Assembly (NCBI GenBank): GCA_037039685.1
Contig: JAWNGF010000013.1
Span: forward strand, 62,001-126,000
Reading direction: 5' to 3'
Source of the DNA: Ceratobasidium sp. AG-K
Taxonomy: Eukaryota > Basidiomycota > Agaricomycetes > Cantharellales > Ceratobasidiaceae
Length of the DNA: 64,000 nt
Shown here: positions 48,676 through 58,254 of the stretch, in pieces
Position numbering within the stretch: position 1 is the stretch's first letter
How the letters are laid out: each line of letters begins with the position of its first letter
Translations under genes and position numbers: made by a program
Notes under the pieces: model-generated
The model's input: only the letters and a program-made list of their open reading frames with translations
The model's database searches: none
Told to the model about the DNA's origin: nothing

Positions 48676-51600
48676 CTATATCCTCTCTGCAAAATGTATA
48701 CTATTGCAAGGCTACAAATGACACACCCATGGTATACACAACCGCAGAGGGAATCACGGAAAAAATCTCAACTCTCATCGACTCCGGCTCTTCTAGAAAC
48801 TTCATTGACCTGAGGTTTGCCATTGAAAACAACATCCCTTTGACCAAATTACAAACTCCCAGAAGCATTGAAACCATCGACGGAAAAACGCAAAAAGATC
48901 AAATCCAATTCAGGTGCAAGCTGAAATTTGATCTAGAAGAAAGAACGTTTTGCCAAAAATTCTATGTCATGAATACTGGCACACAACCCATGATTCTAGG
49001 AATGCCATGGCTGAAGGAAACCAACCCTGAAATATCCTGGTCCCCCTTTTCTATCAAATGGAAAAAGGAAGACCCCCTCATTGCCAAGGCAGGACTACTT
49101 CAGGAACTACCAAATGAACTTCAAGAATTCAAGGACGTTTTTGACGAAGAAAAATATGACAAACTCCCGGAACACAGAGAATGGGACTGCAAAATCGATT
49201 TCTATGACAACGACCGTCTCCCAAAACCAAGGAAGGCCTACCCGCTTTCACCAAGGGAAAGAGAAGCTACAAAGGAATACATTGCAAGTGAACTCCGGTC
49301 AGGACGTATTAGACCCAGCAAATCGCCCTTAGCCGCAAGCCTTTTCTTTGTCAAAAAGGCACTGAAGGAAGGACAGACCATACCTGACCTACGCCCAGTC
49401 GTTGACTACAGAGGAGCAAATGAAGAAACCATCCCGGACCGATATCCTATTCCTCTTCTCGAACAGCTCCTTGAAATTTTCAAGAAGACCGGTGAAAGTT
49501 CAAAAGAAGAACTTTTCATCACTTCTCTTGACCTGAAGAATGGCTTTTGGAATGTTAGAATCAGAGAGGGAGACGAGTGGAAAACAGCATTTATCACCTC
49601 AGAAGGCCTTTTCGAATACACCGTGATGGCTTTTGGGCTCAAAAATGCACCGTCCACTTTTCAAAGAATGATGGACCACATCTTCAGAGACATGATTGGA
49701 GTGAAGATTGTGATCTACATCGACGACATTCTTATTATTTCTAGAGGGAGAAATCAGCACACTATAGACATCAAGGAAGTCTTGCAAAGATTGAGAAAAA
49801 ACAACCTCTTTGGAAACCTGAAGAAATGTACCTTCTATGGAAAAAGGGCTGACTGGGTTGGGTTTGTTGTCGATGAAAACGGCATTTCCATGAACAAGGA
49901 CAAGATCAAAACCATCCAAGAATGGCCCACCCCGAAAACCGTGAAACAATTACAGGCGTTCATCGGTTTCTGCAACTTCTATAGAAGATTCGTGGTGGCC
50001 TTCTCCTCAATCGTCAAGCCCCTGACTCAATTGACAAGAAAGGACAGAAAGTGGGAATGGAATCCCGAACACCAGGAAGCCTTTGACTCCCTGAAAGAGA
50101 TCATTTCAAAGGAACCAGTGCTAGCACACCCCGACGAATCAAAGCAGTACTTCCTTGAAACAGATGCCTCAGGGGTTGCAATGGGAGCTATTCTTAGCCA
50201 ACGGCAAAAAGACGGTTACTTACACCCAGTAGGATTTCTCTCAAGAAGCTTCAAGGAGGCAGAGCTGAACTACGACACGCACGACAAGGAGCTTCTTGCT
50301 ATCATAGAAGCCTTACGACACTGGCGGATCCACCTGGAAGGCACAAAGGAGCCAATAGTGATCTATACAGATCACAAAAACCTCACTTACTGGCAGAAAG
50401 CCAGCACCTTCAATCGAAGACACAACAGATGGCTTCTCATGCTGGCAAGCTACAATTTCGAGATCCACTACAGACCGGGCAAAATGTCAGAAAAACCGGA
50501 CATCCTCTCAAGAAGAAGTGATTACAATGATATCGCGTCCGCAGAACAAGTGATGATCTCTGCCGAAAACTTCAAGGGATTCTCAGCCCTGATGAGTGGC
50601 GACATTATCGCAGAAATCAGGGAAGCCCTAGAGGAGGACGAAAGCTTGGAAACCCTGATCAAAAGCACCAAAAAGAAGGAAGACCTACCTCCCTCCGTGA
50701 GGAAACAATTCAAGGACTACGAAATGAGCGAAAATCTCCTCTGGTATCAAGGAAGGATTGTCGTCCCTGAGGAAAAAGACATCAAACTGAAGCTTCTCAA
50801 GCTATACCACGACTCGCCCATTGCGGGTCACCAAGGACAAGCCAGAACTCTAGAACTCATCTCTAGAAACTACTACTGGCCAGGCATGAAAGCCCAAGTC
50901 AACAGGTATGTTGAAAGCTGTGAAGCGTGCCAGAGGGGGAAGGGAAGCAAAGGACACCTACCACTCAAACCCTTGCCCATTCCGAAAAAACCCTGGGAAA
51001 ATATCGCTTATGACTTTATTGTGAAACTACCAAAATCACAAGGGTTTGACAGCGTCCTTGTGGTGATGGACCGCTTTTCCAGAATGGCACACTTCATCCC
51101 CTGCAAAGAATCCACAAACTCGGAGGAACTTGCCGATATCTTTGTGAAGGAAGTATGGCGTCTCCATGGTTTCCCCAAGACCACTGTTTCGGATAGAGGA
51201 ACCACCTTCAAATCACACTTCCTAGAGGCTGTCTACAAACGGCTAGGAATCCAAGGAACATTCTCCACAGCCTTCCACCCTGAAACAGATGGGTTGGTAG
51301 AGAGAACAAACCAGTGGCTTGAGGGATGGATACGCATCTTTGGAAATCACAAGCAGGATGACTGGGCAAGATGGTTACCTATTGCGGAATTTTGCCACAA
51401 CAATCACAAGAACCGAGTCACAAACAAATCCCCCTTTGAGGTCATCTATGGTATGACTCCCAAATGGTCTATTGAGGACTACGTGACTCGCTCCCCAGAA
51501 GGAGACAAGTGGACAAGGGATATGGAAGCAGTATGGGAAGAAACAAGAGCTCTGATGGAATATCATCAGTCAAGGGAAGAGACCCCAAAAACACAATACA

Positions 51601-53144
51601 AGGAAGGAGACAACGTGTGGCTCCTGACTACCAACATTACCACAAGACGACCAAGCAAGAAGCTTGACGACAAGAAGACAGGTCCCTTTGTCGTGAAGAA
51701 ACAAATCTCTTCACACGCTTACCAACTCGATCTTCCAAAATCCATGCGCATCCACAACGTTTTTCATGGAAACATGTTGACCCCCTATACTGAAGACCTA
51801 GATTTCCAACGAAATCAACCCCGACCTCCACCAGTTATCACTGAGGAAGGTGAGGAAGAATACGAAGTAGAGAAGGTGGTGGATTGGCACCAAGACCCTG
51901 ATGGGCTGAAATACCGCATCAGATGGAAGGGTTACAGCCCCCTGGAAGACACAGAAGAACCGGCGGAGAACTTTGCCGGACTGACTCATGTCATGAGAAA
52001 GTTCCAGAAGGACTTTCCCAACGGCCCGCTCCCTCCGAATTTCACTCCCCCAGGGTACAAAAGGACGAGAGGGAAAGCCGCAGAAATCACCACTCCAGCT
52101 TTTCAGCCAGCTACCACTGACAATCTACAAGCCACTTCCCCTCTTACAAACTTTTTTCACAAACAAGAATGCCTGCCTACCGCACCATCTCCTCCGCCTC
52201 CTGCTCCAAGTCCTCGGAGTACAAGAAAGCTAGGGCCTACAAGAAAGCCCTCATGCTCGCTGGAACTGGCGAGTACGCCATCAACAATAGGGACACCGCT
52301 CCCTGGTCCCTCAATGAGGCCAAGGCCCTGGCCGAGCAACTTGAACCAGGCGTCCAACTTGGGTACATACCCCTGCGGGAACGGGCAACCATCAAGTGGG
52401 ACGAGGAACACAAGTCCCTCATCATCCCCCGACTCGGCTCCCTGCTCTGGGTCAGTCACCCAGACACCCGACCCTACGATCCGACAGACATCGGCCGCAG
52501 CAAGTATTATCACTGCCGCGGCTGCATCGGACTTACGGTCCACGACGTGGTCCTCAAGAGCAAGGACGCCTGGAACCAGGACACCGGTTACAAGTGGGAG
52601 GGGGACGAATGGTTCAAGAGAGAAAACGACCCTCGCCTGGCCCTCGACAACGGCGGACACCGTGACGAGGAAGGAATATGGTGGCGCCCATGTGCCACTG
52701 ACTTCGAGTCAGGATGGCCCGGCGACTGCGCCGACGGAAGCGGACACGTCAACCTGGCAGGACAACCAATGGAAGATGTCAAGGAAGAGGTCATCGAAGG
52801 CCCCGCTGCACCTCCTAGCTCCGAGGCCGGACAACTCGAACGAGAATGGGAGGCCACCTGGGACAAGGCACGAGCAAACGTCGAGGCCCTCATTGCCGAT
52901 GTTGGCAACGCCATTGCCAACATGGATCCACACCCGCCAAGCGATCGAATGCCATGTGACGCCAACGTCCTCGAGGCCTATCGCCTCGTTCAGTGCGGGT
53001 CCTGGTCAGTCGAGCAGCTCAACAAGTGGCTGGACCATAGACAAGAACAATGGTCCAGGCGAGAATCGGCAGAACTCGAGCGCTTGCAGCAACTCCACCA
53101 AGAGGAACTTGACCGCCTCTACCAGGAGAAATGGGACCGAATGA
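48639..53144 (+). CDS. pol: B2 Pol polyprotein, intact
   Basis: About 1500 codons in the -1 frame. Counting from GTG at 48660: protease DSGS at 41-44; reverse transcriptase with YIDD at 353-356; RNase H Asp at 502; integrase zinc-binding region and DDE residues D785, D845 and E881; GPF module (GPFVVKKQISSHAYQLDLP); chromodomain near 1058-1120 (EEEYEVEKVVDW, IRWKGYSP, EDTEEP without the usual Trp). The frame then runs 976 nt beyond the ORF3 start as a Ser/Thr/Pro-rich tail. All catalytic residues are present. It makes and integrates the element cDNA; the chromodomain should direct it to marked chromatin. Confidence 0.95.
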   Translation, partial: LDGRLSTVCEDAPISSLQNVYYCKATNDTPMVYTTAEGITEKISTLIDSGSSRNFIDLRFAIENNIPLTKLQTPRSIETIDGKTQKDQIQFRCKLKFDLEERTFCQKFYVMNTGTQPMILGMPWLKETNPEISWSPFSIKWKKEDPLIAKAGLLQELPNELQEFKDVFDEEKYDKLPEHREWDCKIDFYDNDRLPKPRKAYPLSPREREATKEYIASELRSGRIRPSKSPLAASLFFVKKALKEGQTIPDLRPVVDYRGANEETIPDRYPIPLLEQLLEIFKKTGESSKEELFITSLDLKNGFWNVRIREGDEWKTAFITSEGLFEYTVMAFGLKNAPSTFQRMMDHIFRDMIGVKIVIYIDDILIISRGRNQHTIDIKEVLQRLRKNNLFGNLKKCTFYGKRADWVGFVVDENGISMNKDKIKTIQEWPTPKTVKQLQAFIGFCNFYRRFVVAFSSIVKPLTQLTRKDRKWEWNPEHQEAFDSLKEIISKEPVLAHPDESKQYFLETDASGVAMGAILSQRQKDGYLHPVGFLSRSFKEAELNYDTHDKELLAIIEALRHWRIHLEGTKEPIVIYTDHKNLTYWQKASTFNRRHNRWLLMLASYNFEIHYRPGKMSEKPDILSRRSDYNDIASAEQVMISAENFKGFSALMSGDIIAEIREALEEDESLETLIKSTKKKEDLPPSVRKQFKDYEMSENLLWYQGRIVVPEEKDIKLKLLKLYHDSPIAGHQGQARTLELISRNYYWPGMKAQVNRYVESCEACQRGKGSKGHLPLKPLPIPKKPWENIAYDFIVKLPKSQGFDSVLVVMDRFSRMAHFIPCKESTNSEELADIFVKEVWRLHGFPKTTVSDRGTTFKSHFLEAVYKRLGIQGTFSTAFHPETDGLVERTNQWLEGWIRIFGNHKQDDWARWLPIAEFCHNNHKNRVTNKSPFEVIYGMTPKWSIEDYVTRSPEGDKWTRDMEAVWEETRALMEYHQSREETPKTQYKEGDNVWLLTTNITTRRPSKKLDDKKTGPFVVKKQISSHAYQLDLPKSMRIHNVFHGNMLTPYTEDLDFQRNQPRPPPVITEEGEEEYEVEKVVDWHQDPDGLKYRIRWKGYSPLEDTEEPAENFAGLTHVMRKFQKDFPNGPLPPNFTPPGYKRTRGKAAEITTPAFQPATTDNLQATSPLTNFFHKQECLPTAPSPPPPAPSPRSTRKLGPTRKPSCSLELASTPSTIGTPLPGPSMRPRPWPSNLNQASNLGTYPCGNGQPSSGTRNTSPSSSPDSAPCSGSVTQTPDPTIRQTSAAASIITAAAASDLRSTTWSSRARTPGTRTPVTSGRGTNGSREKTTLAWPSTTADTVTRKEYGGAHVPLTSSQDGPATAPTEADTSTWQDNQWKMSRKRSSKAPLHLLAPRPDNSNENGRPPGTRHEQTSRPSLPMLATPLPTWIHTRQAIECHVTPTSSRPIASFSAGPGQSSSSTSGWTIDKNNGPGENRQNSSACSNSTKRNLTASTRRNGTE

Positions 53145-53227
53145 ACGAGGTCCTCGAGGCGGACATGCGCGCCCTGGCGGAACGCGTTGGGTGGCTGGAA
53201 CTGAAGGAATGGGTCGCCCGCAAGTAG
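52169..53227 (+). CDS. B2 ORF3: CRGC-motif accessory protein, intact
   Basis: 352 residues in a frame overlapping the pol tail, starting MPAYRTISS with A at -3. Motifs: GTGEYAINNRDTAPWS near 32-47, RLGSLLWVSHP, KYYHCRGC followed by VHDVVLKS, DTGYKWEGDEWF, an acidic linker, and a C-terminal coiled coil (ERLQQLHQEELDRLYQEK) ending WLELKEWVARK. Codons are strongly C/G-ending, unlike pol. Homologous in B1 and, through the CRGC block, to family A ORF3. No signal peptide or membrane helix. Its place before the polypurine tract is that of env or accessory genes. Function unknown. Confidence 0.82.
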   Translation: MPAYRTISSASCSKSSEYKKARAYKKALMLAGTGEYAINNRDTAPWSLNEAKALAEQLEPGVQLGYIPLRERATIKWDEEHKSLIIPRLGSLLWVSHPDTRPYDPTDIGRSKYYHCRGCIGLTVHDVVLKSKDAWNQDTGYKWEGDEWFKRENDPRLALDNGGHRDEEGIWWRPCATDFESGWPGDCADGSGHVNLAGQPMEDVKEEVIEGPAAPPSSEAGQLEREWEATWDKARANVEALIADVGNAIANMDPHPPSDRMPCDANVLEAYRLVQCGSWSVEQLNKWLDHRQEQWSRRESAELERLQQLHQEELDRLYQEKWDRMNEVLEADMRALAERVGWLELKEWVARK

Positions 53228-53267
53228 GCAAGTGCGCTCCACTACACTCGCCTTTGTGGGGGGGCAA

Positions 53268-53764
53268 TGTCGTGACCTGTCCCTCCCTCTGTCTCTTCTT
53301 GCGGACTCGTGGCTTGCATGGGCGCCTTAAGCGCCCTTCTCCTCCTCTGTGCCCTCTCCCTTGTTTAGTAAGGTGTATGGATGATGTGTCACCATGAGTC
53401 ATATGACTCATGCTGTTTTCTATTGGCTGACCCGCGCAGCCCCCTTTATGACTCGGACTTTGACTCAGACCTGTGACTCATGTACTTACTATGACTCACT
53501 TGTTTTCTGAGTATATATACTGGCTTGCAAGCATGGTCATCCCCAGCTTGCTTCGCCTCGTCAACTCTCCCTGCAGTGTGATCAGAGGCACTTGGCTACT
53601 TAGCCCTTAGCGCAGCCACTTGGACTTAGGAGCTAGTGACTTGTACTGACAAGACTAGCGTTTGTCCACCTTAGTGATAGAGTCTTGGAAGACTTATCAC
53701 ATATCGTTCCACATCTCAAAGGCCATTAGTGGTCGTCAACCATAGGCATTAGCAGGTTGCGACA
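53268..53764 (+). repeat. Family B 3' LTR (B2), 497 bp
   Basis: Preceded by G7 and CAA; ends GGTTGCGACA; TSD CCCAG at 53765-53769. Confidence 0.96.
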
Positions 53765-53958
53765 CCCAGCATGTTGCTTTGGTGGTTGCCCCGTCTGCGG
53801 CCGCGTCCACGACCACGGATGCCTTGTCCCCGTTTGTGCCAGTACTCAACGTCGCCGCCGCCTTGATGGTTGTTGTATGTGTAGGAGCGGTCGGGACGAT
53901 ACCCAGGGAACTGGTGGGGCTCATAGTCATCAACGACGCTGTTGTGACGAGTAGACAT
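53765..53958 (-). pseudogene. Family D 3' ORF, N-terminal fragment
   Basis: Starts MSTRHNSVVDDYEP at 53958 and contains an Arg/Gly-rich stretch (RGRGRGRRRGNHQSN), then breaks at the B2 insertion and continues at 45916. The frame overlaps the end of family D pol, repeating the layout of ORF3 in families A and B, though no sequence similarity is evident. RG-rich segments often bind RNA. Confidence 0.55.
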
Positions 53959-55838
53959 AGTTGTAGATAGTCGAAAGGAAGAAATGCAGTAGTAGTACTG
54001 GTGGTAGCGTAGCTAGAGGGAGTTCGACGTAGATATTCGCACTGTTTGGGCACGGCTTGCGTGTTGGGTTTAAGCACCTGTATGCTCAGGGACTCTAAAA
54101 TTTCAGACCCGTTATTGTCTGAAAATTCGTCTCCCTCGAGCGGCCTGGCTTTCCATGGCAATTCACTCGCTTTACTGACGCCTAAGGCTTTGTAATATTG
54201 CCTCAGGACTTCCAAGTGCTTTACTACGCGCAGTGGTTCCCATGTGCAATCACCGCTTTGCCATATTAATTCAAACATTGCGTTATTGCCCTTTCCGCGG
54301 TGATTAGCGATCTTATCAACCGCCCAATCGTCTTCGTCTCCCTCCAGACTGATTATCTGTTGATAATTCCTGCTGGGGAACTTCAAATCTTTGCTAGGTA
54401 CGTGCGGTTTCAGCAGTGACGCGTGAAACGTTGGGCGGATACCTCGCCTTTGCATTTCTAGTGGTAGTTCTACCCGGTAGTTTGCACCTTCCTTTATCGT
54501 TTCCTCAATTTTGTATGGGCCAATGTATTTAGGTGCTAGTTTATGGGCTTTTCCCTCTGGAATACTAATGTTCTTCGTTGATACGAACACAAAGTTGCCT
54601 GATTTAAATGGCACTAGGTGACGACGCTTATTTGCCTGTTCCATCTGGCTTGGTCACTGGGATATGATCGCATCGTGTGCTGCACTTTGCGTATATTTAA
54701 TCTGACGTGCAGTCTCTTGCACGCCCAATAAATCGGTCTGGGTGCGCACCGGCATTGGTCGGGGAATCCGCCCGTCATTGAGTGCGAACGGGCTAAGCCC
54801 TGTCGTTTCCGAGCGCGCCATGTTAATAGCGAATTCGACGCTGGGCGGTTTGATTGCCCAATCCCTCTGAGCGGGATTCACTCCGGTCCGCACGACACCC
54901 ATAACTGAGCGATTCATTCGTTCGACTTTTCCATCGGTCTGGGGATGGAATGACGATGAAAATTTAAGTTCCGTGTTCATTAGGGCGTGGAGCTCTTGGT
55001 GATATTGTGACGTGAATAGCTGGTCTTGGTCGCTCACTATCACGTCAGGTAGTCCGTGTAAGCGATATACGTTTGTGTACATGACTTCAGCAAAGTCTTT
55101 GGCCGTGTAGTCTTGCTGTGTTGGGATTATATGCGTCATTGCTGTGAGGTGGTCTAACATGACGCAGATCATGTCAAATTCACCAGCCAGTGTGCGTGAT
55201 GTCGGTAATGGGCCCATGAAGTCGACGCCGATTTGCGATCATGGGTATTCCAGTACTGGTAGCGGTTGAAGCAGGCCATAGGGCTTCTGGGTGGGTGTCT
55301 TAGAAGATGCGCATAAGGTACACGCGTTGCAGAACGCCTCCATATCCCTTGACATAGACTTCCACCACAGACTTTCGCGCATATGCCCATAGGTTTTTTG
55401 ATTACATAGGTGCGATAGTGTCGAGTGTGCGTGGGCAATTAGGAGGGTCCTTACGTTGTATTCATTCACTTTGGTGTCTGGGACACAGAGGTAGGATCGG
55501 CCATGTTCTGTCATGTACAATAGTCCGTTGCTTATCCTGTAGCTAATAAACGTCTCAATATCCTTATATATGCGTCCGAACTGTGCGTCGTTGGCATACC
55601 CCTTGTGTATTGCATCAATCACGTCGATTTCAGTGACGAGTCTGGTGAGGTTAAATGGGTTTGATGCGTCGATCGGGTCGTTGTCTTTCGTTTGGGGGAT
55701 ACTCTCGCCCTCCGGCTCAATGCTCGCCGGTGAGTCCATGAAGTTCTCGACCTCTTTGGGTCCACACGTGTCCGAGCCTTGCCCATGAACCGGTTGTGCG
55801 TTACCGGTTGTACAATCACGTGCGACGACGACTACCAT
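53770..55838 (-). pseudogene. pol: Family D Pol: integrase and chromodomain, two stops
   Basis: One minus-strand frame with TGA at 55239-55241 and 54654-54656. Integrase zinc-binding region (AHSTLSHLCNQKTYGHMR, CNACTLC), core with GVDFMGPLP, IVSDQDQLF and TDGKVERMNRS, a C-terminal domain (APKYIGPYKIEETI, GPY type), and a chromodomain (DDWAVDKIANHR, CTWEPLRVVKHL). Distinct from A to C: SDQDQ replaces SDRGT, and the chromodomain keeps TWEP. Truncated at 55838 before RNase H. The first stop sits where Trp is usual (YPW before the GVDF block). Confidence 0.85.
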
Positions 55839-55849
55839 CAGCCACCACT

Positions 55850-57770
55850 ATGTCTGCTATTTCAAATTCAAACCCGCCTGATATCCCGCCCTCTGTGCCG
55901 CCGATAGACGCTCCAAACGTTCAACTGCCACCGTCCCGAGCCTCGTCACCTCCCAAGGTGGCGGCGGAGCTTGGTCCGATCCGAACTGACGACACAGAAA
56001 CTCCTCGCTACAACCCTATACCCAGACCAGTATGCACGTACAGCAAGAAACAACCCATTAAACGCTCGTCCAGCGTCGCCCGGAGCGACGTCGGAGACAA
56101 TCTCACCCCCAATTCGCGTGAAAGGAGTGCCACACCCTGCAGCGTCCGCTGCGCGTCGGAGGCAGACCTCAACGTAACGTCCCGATTCCCTTCTGTTGAA
56201 TCTCGTATCGAGTCGGGCAATGGCATTGCCAACCCCTTCACTGCTACCCCTGATCTTTCGGATCTCACCACACATGAACTCGCTTACCCACTTTTGAATG
56301 ACGTCCTGCCCTACAAATATGTTGTTAACGCCATGGGAGAAAATACGCAGATTTGCACCTCCCTTGCTGCTGATATCGATTTTAAAGCCCGCAGGCACCT
56401 CGCTGTCCCACAGGAGCATTTCCTTGCTTCTCACGGGATGGCTCTAGTCGACTCCATTCGAGGCCCATTCAGTGCCATTGTGGATGCGATGACCTCAAGA
56501 CTCAACTACAAATACGCTCCCCTTTTGAAATCTGAGAGGGCCGTATACTACCAGCTACTTGATCAAGCCGAAAAATTCCACAATTTTGTGGATAACGCCA
56601 TCAACCGTCTCGTCACTCCCATGAATTCACCCATTGGCTCTCAACCTGTCTCCCCAGGCGGGTTTGACGACCTCATCAAGCCATATGATGGGAATTTGGC
56701 CTACGTCGAACCCCCAGTTGATATGCAGCCAGCCAAGTCGTGGGCTGGCACCCAGGAATGGGAACCCACCCCGCCCCCTTAAAAGCGCGATAGATCTCTT
56801 GAGCTTGATGATCTTATTAGTTCGCCTTATACACCCAATGCTGACCCAGAAATCGTGAACGCAGCCAAGCACTCTGCTCTCCAGCTCGTTTGGTTTAACC
56901 TCTTTATTGCTAACCGCACTCGGGCGTCTGTAGACGATTGTAAAGACCTACTTGCCCAATGGGACCCGAAGAAATTCGGAAAGTGGGTCAAACCTTTGGA
57001 TGAAGACATGGCCCCAGTACTGACCGATGAGCGAGAGTCTTCTGGCTCTCCTGACACGGTTCGAGCTCCCTCACCCAAATCTGGGCCGCCCCAAGTCAAA
57101 CCAGCGGCGACCGATGACGGTTTCCACACCGTCCCAACTTGGAATTGACGCAAGAAAACCAAATACGTCCCGCTCGAGAGCACACTGACTCCCTCGGACG
57201 CCAACGCCTTGGGCCCTAAACCCGTCGAAAAAGCGGTCGCGGTCAAGATGGCCCTTGCGGGCCTCACCAAGAAATTCAAGAAGGTGTCAAGGGTACCCAC
57301 CGTCTCAAAAGAAAACATTGTTAAGGCCCTAGCGCCCAAACCTACTCTTGTGCATAACTCATTTGAGTCCAGCACACCCATTAAACCTACTAACTTTGCA
57401 GATACCACGGCGCCAGCTCCTGGCCCAGCCAAGAAGTCGTTCGCCGAGTCTGCAAAGACACCCGCCTTTGGTGCTGCCTCTGCTGCCATGCGGGCACCAA
57501 GGAAACCTGCTCTTACCCAACCCAAGCCCAACATCAACAACGTCACCAAGGGAGCGCCCGCTGCACCAAAAGGCCTGTGATTCCTCATCAAGTTCACTCC
57601 AAGTATCCCCAAGGAGTGGTTCACCCACAACTCTCATCAATGCGTCCACAGTTGCATCTGTGATTATTTCAAGAAAGTGGAACGGGAGAATGGGCAAGGC
57701 CATTATCCGCGCTGCATCTCCCCTGGTTTTACACCAGCTGGACATGTCAGCGTAGACTTCGCACCCAAGA
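55850..57770 (+). pseudogene. Unidentified frame with three stops, truncated by A3
   Basis: Starting MSAISNSNPPD, one plus-strand frame runs 1.9 kb with TAA at 56780 and TGA at 57146 and 57578, until A3 inserts at 57771. The N-terminal part is Pro/Ser-rich; the middle has a helical region (LLKSERAVYYQLLDQAEKFH); then W-N-stop-RKKTKYVPLE, an Ala/Pro/Lys-rich part, and a C-terminal segment with several Cys and His (HQCVHSCICDYFKK). It could be a gag-like ORF1 of a non-LTR element or a host gene; I recognise neither. It faces away from the D element with only 11 nt between. Confidence 0.5.
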
Positions 57771-58226
57771 TGTCGTGAGCCAGCTCACTCCATCGGACTC
57801 GCCTGTTGTCTCGCCCGCCTGTCCCCTTCCTTGTCTTGTGTTTCTGTTTCTGTTTGCCGCGTTGCCACCTTCTTGTGGTTGTTCTGTTACATTGTGTAAC
57901 GCGGCTGTGCTTTGTACGAGTCATGTCTGTTCATACAGCATGACTCACATGGACACTCCTGACTGGCTGTCTGATATGACTCATGTGGCTGCGCCTTGTA
58001 TGACTCGGCCACTTCTTGATTATATATAGAGGACCAACAAGCCTGGTAACCCCAGCTTGTTTTGTCTCGTCAAAACATTCCCTCTGAGTGACATTTAGAA
58101 CCACCCCTACCCTCAAGAGCCTACAGACACTTAAGTGTGTTGCGGTTCAAGAGGTCACTTAGGTCTTAGTGCCGTCCACTCTCCATCGCGGCTTGTCTCA
58201 TAGCCACCAAGAAGAAGCTTACGACA
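57771..58226 (+). repeat. Family A 5' LTR (A3), 456 bp
   Basis: TGTCGTGAGCCAGCTCACTC to CTTACGACA. Closer to the A1 3' LTR (CTTCCTTGT, TTTCTGTTTCTG) than to A2, indicating subfamilies. It contains the same TATATATA and AGCTTGTTTTGT elements. Confidence 0.95.
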
Positions 58227-58228
58227 TT

Positions 58229-58240
58229 ACAAAACAAGCT
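58229..58240 (+). other. Primer-binding site of A3 (self-priming type)
   Basis: ACAAAACAAGCT, 2 nt after the LTR; complementary to AGCTTGTTTTGT in the LTR. Confidence 0.8.
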
Positions 58241-58254
58241 TAACAACAAACAAT

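Larger units (their letters stand above)
45917..53764 (+). mobile_element. Family B chromovirus B2, full length and apparently intact
   Basis: A 7.85-kb element with 497-bp LTRs differing at two CpG-type sites, TSD CCCAG on both sides. Gag, Pol and ORF3 are all open, the catalytic motifs are conserved, and primer site and polypurine tract (G7 then CAA) are present. The best candidate for an autonomous element in the window. Confidence 0.97.
36884..55838 (-). mobile_element. Family D gypsy element (minus strand), heavily interrupted
   Basis: Pieces 36884-37127, 37544-37769, 44963-45916 and 53765-55838 form one minus-strand element: integrase, chromodomain, a 3' ORF, polypurine tract and 3' LTR. 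Insertions: solo C LTR (TSD CGTCT/CATCT), A2 (AGGTC/AGGTT) and B2 (CCCAG). The upstream part (gag, reverse transcriptase) is missing beyond 55838. Confidence 0.82.
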
